Assembly (NCBI GenBank): GCA_040752255.1 | Contig: JBFMFD010000097.1 | Span: forward strand, 1-10,508 | Length of the DNA stretch: 10,508 bases | Origin: J051 sp040752255 | Lineage (GTDB): Bacteria; Armatimonadota; Fimbriimonadia; Fimbriimonadales; ATM1 | Direction of reading: 5' to 3' | Shown: positions 6,949 to 10,508 of the stretch, in pieces | Position numbering within the stretch: position 1 is the stretch's first letter | How the letters are laid out: every line of letters starts with the position of its first letter | The notes under the pieces: generated by a model | The model's input: the letters and a program-made list of their open reading frames with translations, nothing else | The model's database searches: none | Told to the model about the DNA's origin: nothing | Made by a program: the position numbers and the translations under genes

Positions 6949-7922
6949 GCAACAAGCAGGAGGAACGGCGCAGCCATCAGGGCGGTCAGAACGCCGACGT
7001 TGATCTCCCGACCCGGCAGGAGCCTCTGGGCGAGGAGATCCGCCATCAGCATTACCATCCCCCCGAGAACCGCAGCCGTGGGCAGCGAAACCGTTACCGA
7101 GGCGCCGAAAAACCGGCGCGCAAGGTGCGGCACGAACATACCGACAAAGCCGATGATGCCGAACGCCGACACCGCCGACGCAGCCAGGGCGGAAGCCGTC
7201 AGAAGCGTCCACCACTTCAGCCGCTCGACGCTCACGCCGAGCGTTGAGGCGGTCTCTTCGCCGACGGCAAACAGCGTAAGCGGCCGAGAGAGCGCGAGGA
7301 GCACGCCTCCCCCAAGCGCGGTAACTCCACCGACCGTGGCTACACGGCTCCAGTCCGCGCCGACAAAGCTGCCGAGAAGCCAGAAGAGAATCCGGTTCGC
7401 GTCTGCGCCGCCCACCGTGAGCAGCAGCGTAACCAGCGCCCAGAGGAAGGTGCCCAGCGTGACCCCCGCGATGAGCAGCGTGTGAATCGAGATGCCCACT
7501 TGCGTGCGGGCGTACAGCAGCACAAGCGCCATGCACAGAATCGCCGAAGCGAACGCGGCGAGGAAGGTGCCGTGCGAACCTGCGGCTGCTTCGATTCCGG
7601 TGATGGTGGCGAGCACGCCTCCGACCGCCGCCCCGCTGCTGATGCCCAAGATGTACGGCTCAGCGAGCGGGTTGCGGAAGAGCGCCTGGAGGGCGGAGCC
7701 GGACATCGCAAGCGCCGCGCCGGTCGCAAGCGCCGCCACAGCGCGAGGCAGGCGCAGCGTCCACACGACCACCTGCTCGGGCGCGGCGTCCTGCCCCGGC
7801 GGCCCCGAGAGCAGCCCGCGCAGAACCTCCTGCAGCGAGAAAAGCCCCGTCCCGATGGCGAGATGGAGCAGGAAAGCGGCCAGAATGCCGAGAGCCAGGA
7901 ATACCGCCGAGCGCGCGCCCAC
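6930..7922 (-). CDS. FecCD/BtuC-family ABC transporter permease (iron-siderophore, heme or cobalamin type)
   Basis: This 330-residue, strongly hydrophobic inner-membrane protein has enough helices for the BtuC fold (8-10 membrane segments). It would form the homodimeric channel of a type II importer for metal chelates such as siderophores, heme or B12. Family motifs: LRLPRAVAAL (56-65), GSALQALFRNPLAEPYILGISSGAA (75-99, given by its ends), GEETASTLGV (221-230), the ATPase-coupling loop FVGMFVPHLARRFFG (259-273), and GREINVGVLTALMAAPF (304-320). The GTG start is preceded at 7 nt by a perfect TATAAT and no Shine-Dalgarno. The upstream neighbour is divergent and the downstream one is purC, so no binding protein or ATPase is encoded beside it. 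The substrate cannot be told from the sequence, and no cobalamin riboswitch fits in the short gap. Confidence 0.95.
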   Translation of the reverse strand: MGARSAVFLALGILAAFLLHLAIGTGLFSLQEVLRGLLSGPPGQDAAPEQVVVWTLRLPRAVAALATGAALAMSGSALQALFRNPLAEPYILGISSGAAVGGVLATITGIEAAAGSHGTFLAAFASAILCMALVLLYARTQVGISIHTLLIAGVTLGTFLWALVTLLLTVGGADANRILFWLLGSFVGADWSRVATVGGVTALGGGVLLALSRPLTLFAVGEETASTLGVSVERLKWWTLLTASALAASAVSAFGIIGFVGMFVPHLARRFFGASVTVSLPTAAVLGGMVMLMADLLAQRLLPGREINVGVLTALMAAPFLLLVARRRTF

Positions 7923-7929
7923 GGGCGCG

Positions 7930-7959
7930 ATTATATAAAATGCCGCCGATGCTGTCCAC
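7930..7959 (-). promoter_or_regulatory. Leaderless permease promoter (TGGACA-N18-TATAAT)
   Basis: On the minus strand TGGACA (7959-7954, five of six matches to TTGACA) is followed after 18 nt by a perfect TATAAT (7935-7930). The GTG start of the permease comes 7 nt later. It is the best sigma-70-type promoter in the window. Its -35 and spacer overlap the first codons of the divergent aminotransferase gene. Confidence 0.68.
7936..7941 (+). promoter_or_regulatory. -10 box (TAAAAT) of the aminotransferase, abutting the opposing -10
   Basis: TAAAAT lies 7 nt before the ATG at 7949, again without a Shine-Dalgarno. TATAAA (7934-7939) and TATATA (7932-7937) are overlapping alternatives. It adjoins or overlaps the minus-strand TATAAT (7935-7930); the core TTATATAA (7931-7938) is a perfect palindrome. 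No -35 is visible on this strand. Confidence 0.48.
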
Positions 7960-9124
7960 TCGCGTCTCGCAGATTCAGCCCTCGCCCACCGTGGGGCTTG
8001 CTTCCATCGTGCGGGAACTGCGCGACCGAGGCGAGGATGTCGTCTCGTTTGGAGCCGGCGAGCCGGACTTCGACACGCCCGAGCCGATTCGCGAGGCAGG
8101 GGTGCGCGCCATCCAAGACGGGCACACGCACTACACGCCCGGCCCAGGTCTGACTGAACTCCGCGAGGCGATTGCGAAGAAACTGCTTCGCGAGAACGGA
8201 GTTCACGCGGAGGTTCCCGACATCGTCGTGTCGTGCGGCGCGAAACAGGCGGTATTCAATGCGCTGATGGCGCTTTGCGACCCGGGCGACGAGGTCATCC
8301 TGCTTGCGCCGTACTGGATGACCTACAAGGACCAAATCGTTCTGGCAGGCGGCGTGCCCGTAGTCGTACACACGCGTTCGGAATCCGGGTTTGTTCCCGA
8401 CATGGACGCCATCAGGGCCGCGGTTACGCCGAAGACGAAGGCCATCGTCATCAACAGCCCGACAAACCCAACGGGCGGCGTCTTCCCGCGCAGCATCTTG
8501 AAGGAGATCGCCGCGCTCGCCTTGCGCCAGAATCTGTACGTTATCAGCGACGAAATCTACGAGAAGCACGTCTATGACGGCGCAGAGCACGTGAGCATCG
8601 CCTCGCTCGGTCGCGAGATTGCAGACCGAACGGTGACCGTGGGCGGCTTCAGCAAGTCGCACGCGATGACGGGGTGGCGGTTGGGCTACAGCGTCTCAAA
8701 CCGCGAGATCGCATCCTCGATCTCGAAGATCCAAGACCAAGTTACGAGCAACGCCTGCTCCATCTCGCAGTATGCTGCTCTCGCCGCATTCGAGGAGTCC
8801 GAGGCGGACGTAGACGCGATGGTGCTGGAGTTCTCCGGTCGGCGCAACGTTCTCCTCAGCGCAATCGCTGAAATACCCGGCGTTCGATGCCACTGCCCGC
8901 TCGGCGCGTTCTATCTGTTTCCTGACGTTAGCGAGGCGATTCAAGGTAAGTTGGAGTCAGACGTCGCTTTGGCCGAGTATTTGCTGCGAGAGCATAAGGT
9001 GGCTTGCGTTCCGGGCTCAGTGTTCGAGGGACCGGGACACATCCGCCTAACGTATGCGCTCTCGAGCGAACAGATGCTGGAGGGCGCAAAGCGAATCGCC
9101 GACGGACTCGGAGCGTTATCTTGA
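7949..9124 (+). CDS. Class I (fold type I, subgroup I-beta-like) PLP aminotransferase, probably aspartate or prephenate aminotransferase
   Basis: This is a protein of about 391 residues from ATG 7949 (394 from ATG 7940), the usual size. It transfers an amino group through PLP. Seen in order: RVSQIQPSPT near the start (family N-terminus), SFGAGEPDFDTP (substrate-loop motif), HYTPGPGLTELREAI, VVSCGAKQAVFNAL, NSPTNPTGGVF, VISDEIYEKHVYDG (the Asp and Tyr that hold PLP), the Schiff-base lysine in GGFSKSHAMTGWRLGY (Lys236, codon 8654-8656) and FYLFPDVS. This set matches the AspC/PAT branch of aspartate aminotransferases rather than alanine or aromatic types, but the substrate is not proved. I prefer ATG 7949 because the ATG at 7940 overlaps the -10 box; both fit the family N-terminus. 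Its TGA overlaps the rnc start by four bases, so the two are co-translated. Confidence 0.94.
   Translation: MLSTRVSQIQPSPTVGLASIVRELRDRGEDVVSFGAGEPDFDTPEPIREAGVRAIQDGHTHYTPGPGLTELREAIAKKLLRENGVHAEVPDIVVSCGAKQAVFNALMALCDPGDEVILLAPYWMTYKDQIVLAGGVPVVVHTRSESGFVPDMDAIRAAVTPKTKAIVINSPTNPTGGVFPRSILKEIAALALRQNLYVISDEIYEKHVYDGAEHVSIASLGREIADRTVTVGGFSKSHAMTGWRLGYSVSNREIASSISKIQDQVTSNACSISQYAALAAFEESEADVDAMVLEFSGRRNVLLSAIAEIPGVRCHCPLGAFYLFPDVSEAIQGKLESDVALAEYLLREHKVACVPGSVFEGPGHIRLTYALSSEQMLEGAKRIADGLGALS
9110..9113 (+). promoter_or_regulatory. Shine-Dalgarno GGAG that fixes the rnc start
   Basis: GGAG lies 7 nt before TTG 9121. It supports that start over upstream in-frame codons as far as 9004, which would overlap the aminotransferase gene by about 120 bases. 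Confidence 0.65.
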
Positions 9125-9822
9125 CACCGATCGAGCTTCCTGTACAGAACGAAGCGCTGCTTCGGGTGGCGCTTCGACACCGCTCCGCTGCCGACGACGC
9201 CGTGAGGGACTCCTACGAGAGGCTCGAGTTTTTCGGTGACTCCGTGCTCGGTCTTGTGATCGCCGAGTACCTCTTCGACCGCTTCCCTCAATGGGACCAA
9301 GGCACCCTCAGCAAAGCCAAAGCCACCGTCGTGCAAGAGGCGCCGCTCGCCGATGCAGCGCGCAGGCTCGGGCTTGACCAGATGGTCGAGGTGAATGCCG
9401 CCGAAGAGGCGGACGCGGCAAACCGCCCCTCGATCCTTTCCGATGTCTTCGAGGCGGTCGTCGGCGCCATCTACTTAGACCAGGGCCTCGAACGCGCGCG
9501 GTGGTTCATCCTCGAGAGCCTGCAGGACGCCCTCGACCGGGTCGCCCGAGGCGAGATCGCGGCGGAGGACTACAAGTCGAAACTCCAAGAGGTCACCCAG
9601 GCGCGCTGGAGAAACACCCCCGTATATCGCCTAGCGGCGGAGCGGGGCCCGTCCCACGAGAAGCTGTTCCGCGTTGAGGTGCTTCTCGACGATGAAGTCA
9701 TGGGGGTGGGTAGCGGAAAGAGCAAGAAGGAGGCAGAGCAGGCCGCCGCCAAAGACGCCCTGGACCTCATCGCCCGAGCCGAGGCATCCAGGTCACTCCG
9801 CCAGGATAGCGAGTACGTCTGA
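9121..9822 (+). CDS. rnc: Ribonuclease III
   Basis: From TTG 9121 this gives 233 residues, close to the usual 220-240. It is a cytoplasmic Mg-dependent double-strand-specific RNase that matures rRNA and cuts structured mRNAs (EC 3.1.26.3). The nuclease domain has the signature ERLEFFGDSVLGLVIAEYLF (33-52) and SDVFEAVVGAIYLDQG (107-122). Catalytic Glu36, Asp40, Asp108 and Glu111 are all present. The residue aligned with E. coli Glu65 is Gln60. A C-terminal dsRNA-binding domain follows (about 150-217: DYKSKLQEVTQ, VEVLLDDEVMGVGSGKSKKEAEQAAAKDAL). The start TTG shares TTGA with the aminotransferase stop and has GGAG 7 nt upstream, indicating translational coupling. Pairing with an aminotransferase gene is not one of the common rnc contexts (era/recO, acpP/fabF or smc). 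Confidence 0.96.
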   Translation: MTPIELPVQNEALLRVALRHRSAADDAVRDSYERLEFFGDSVLGLVIAEYLFDRFPQWDQGTLSKAKATVVQEAPLADAARRLGLDQMVEVNAAEEADAANRPSILSDVFEAVVGAIYLDQGLERARWFILESLQDALDRVARGEIAAEDYKSKLQEVTQARWRNTPVYRLAAERGPSHEKLFRVEVLLDDEVMGVGSGKSKKEAEQAAAKDALDLIARAEASRSLRQDSEYV

Positions 9823-9849
9823 CGGTTTGGCCCCCGGATTGCGTATACT
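9819..9849 (+). promoter_or_regulatory. Candidate promoter P1 (CTGACG-N19-TATACT) after rnc
   Basis: TATACT (9844-9849) is five of six to consensus. CTGACG (9819-9824, four of six), 19 nt upstream, overlaps the rnc stop codon. Transcription would start near 9855-9857, which is also the first base of the hairpin at 9855-9891, giving a leader of about 65 nt. Confidence 0.55.
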
Positions 9850-9854
9850 TTGAC

Positions 9855-9891
9855 GGGTGGCGGAGGAACCCGCGAGGGCCATCCGCCGTCC
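9855..9891 (+). ncRNA. Structured leader hairpin with GNRA (GCGA) tetraloop
   Basis: Bases 9855-9864 pair with 9882-9891 (ten pairs, two of them G-U). A single A (9881) bulges. 9865-9866 pair with 9879-9880, AA (9867-9868) bulges, then CCC 9869-9871 pairs with GGG 9876-9878 around GCGA (9872-9875). That makes 15 pairs in 37 nt. No T-run follows, so it is not an intrinsic terminator of rnc. It would form the very 5' end of an mRNA from the TATACT promoter. It could be a stability element, a protein- or RNase III-binding leader, or a riboregulator; I do not recognise it as a known riboswitch. Confidence 0.5.
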
Positions 9892-9905
9892 AAGAGTCAG
9901 ATTTC

Positions 9906-9911
9906 TATAGT
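9906..9911 (+). promoter_or_regulatory. Second possible -10 box (TATAGT)
   Basis: TATAGT lies 9 nt before the ATG at 9921 and would give an almost leaderless mRNA that lacks the hairpin. No -35 is seen. It competes with P1 as the promoter of the downstream gene. Confidence 0.3.
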
Positions 9912-9920
9912 GGTGTTGCA

Positions 9921-10508
9921 ATGAAGAAAGTGAGAGTCGGCCTGGTAGCCTTGCTTGCCCTGCTCGGAGGGGTGAGCGCCTTGGCGCAACGCGGCCTGCC
10001 GCCCAACCCGTTCCTGGTTCGACCGGCGCGAGGAGTCGATGACCTCGTAAAGCAGGTCGAGCAAGAGCCGGTCGTGATGAGCCGCTACTGTCGTCACTTC
10101 CAACTCAGCCCCGAGGCGCTCATCGAGATGTTGCAGGGGCTGAAGATGGGGCGGCTTGCCGAGGACAAATCCTACGAAGTGTTCAACGTTCCAGCCAAGA
10201 CGGGAGAGATTCGCTCTCGCGTCCTGCCCTTGCGCAAGGGCGAGCGGGTGCTTGTGGACGCAGCGGGAAACCCAGTGATTCTTCTCATCTGCGGCAACCC
10301 GATGACCCGCATTGACACCACAGACTCCGGCGCGATCTCTGTCGAGGTTACGGGCCTGGCGGCAGCCAAGCCGTTTGACTTCCGCGCCCCAGCCGATGAC
10401 GTTGTCCGCCAGATCACCGTGAACGAGCCTGGGATGCCGATCGCCCCCGACGTCGCATTTGCTACGCCCCCCAATCCCGGCGAAGGCATCAGCGTTACTT
10501 CCGAAAGC
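9921..10508 (+). CDS. Secreted protein of unknown function (3' partial)
   Basis: The frame is open from ATG 9921 to the right edge (196 codons, no stop), so the gene continues beyond the window. MKKVRVGLVALLALLGGVSALA is a textbook signal peptide with likely cleavage after Ala22 (ALA|QR). The mature part has a helical segment (VVMSRYCRHFQLSPEALIEMLQGLKMGRL, about 52-79) and then a beta-rich part (SYEVFNVPAKTGEIRSRVLPLRKGERVLVDAAGNPVILLICGNPM, about 84-128). It becomes Pro-rich after about 165. Cys57 and Cys124 are the only cysteines and could form a disulfide after export. No enzyme motif is visible and I do not recognise a named family. No clear Shine-Dalgarno precedes the ATG. Codon use matches the neighbours. 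Confidence 0.82.
   Translation, partial: MKKVRVGLVALLALLGGVSALAQRGLPPNPFLVRPARGVDDLVKQVEQEPVVMSRYCRHFQLSPEALIEMLQGLKMGRLAEDKSYEVFNVPAKTGEIRSRVLPLRKGERVLVDAAGNPVILLICGNPMTRIDTTDSGAISVEVTGLAAAKPFDFRAPADDVVRQITVNEPGMPIAPDVAFATPPNPGEGISVTSES

Noticed and set aside
7923..7948. Cobalamin riboswitch for the BtuC-like permease
   Set aside because: Only 26 bp lie between the divergent starts, far too short for any riboswitch.
9004..9120. Longer rnc start at 9004
   Set aside because: It would overlap the aminotransferase by about 120 bases and add a non-family Arg-rich N-terminus. TTG 9121 has a well-spaced GGAG and the normal RNase III N-terminus.
9855..9891. Intrinsic terminator for rnc
   Set aside because: The hairpin is strong, but CAAGAGTC follows it rather than a T-run, and a -10 box lies immediately before it.
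1..10508. CRISPR array, tRNA/rRNA gene, insertion sequence or defence cluster
   Set aside because: No regularly spaced repeats, no cloverleaf or rRNA-like segments, no transposase or integrase motifs and no defence-type domains were seen. Genes are tightly packed housekeeping and envelope genes.

Overview
The window is a GC-rich bacterial chromosome segment, densely coding, with no mobile element, CRISPR array, tRNA or rRNA seen. The pairing of McsB with ClpC, a pseudopilin-like protein with a degenerate H-X9-DG motif, and a secreted protein with a copper-amine-oxidase-N-like segment suggest Armatimonadota (Fimbriimonas-like). This placement is inferred from family associations, not from a marker phylogeny. 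TTG or GTG starts are frequent: mcsB, the DinB-like gene, rnc and the permease.

Left block (1-5086, + strand). The 3' end of a gene occupying the mcsA position is followed by mcsB (protein-arginine kinase), clpC (AAA+ unfoldase of the ClpCP protease), a secreted or membrane-anchored two-domain protein, and a DinB-like helical-bundle protein. McsB and ClpC form the arginine-phosphorylation protein quality-control module. This McsB has lost the phosphagen-kinase active-site Cys (Ser here) and the RD of the C-terminal RDxxRA phosphoarginine-docking motif.

Middle block (5096-7922, - strand, read right to left). A FecCD/BtuC-type ABC permease is followed by purC (SAICAR synthetase) and a pseudopilin-like protein without a prepilin-peptidase motif. 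It converges on the left block with 9 bp between stop codons. No partner ATPase or binding protein for the permease is present.

Right block (7949-10508, + strand). A class I PLP aminotransferase overlaps rnc (RNase III) by 4 bases (TTGA). Next come a strong -10 box, a stable leader hairpin capped by a GNRA tetraloop, and a secreted protein of unknown function that runs off the window.

The most notable cross-cutting signal is in the promoters. Four genes (3956, purC, the permease, the aminotransferase) have a TANNNT -10 box only 6-7 nt before the start codon and no Shine-Dalgarno, which is the signature of leaderless transcripts. Internal operon genes (DinB-like, rnc) have GGAG instead. The permease and aminotransferase share one 26-bp gap with overlapping, oppositely oriented -10 boxes. 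I found no wholly new multi-gene system. The best leads are the altered McsB, the compact bidirectional leaderless promoter and the structured leader after rnc.
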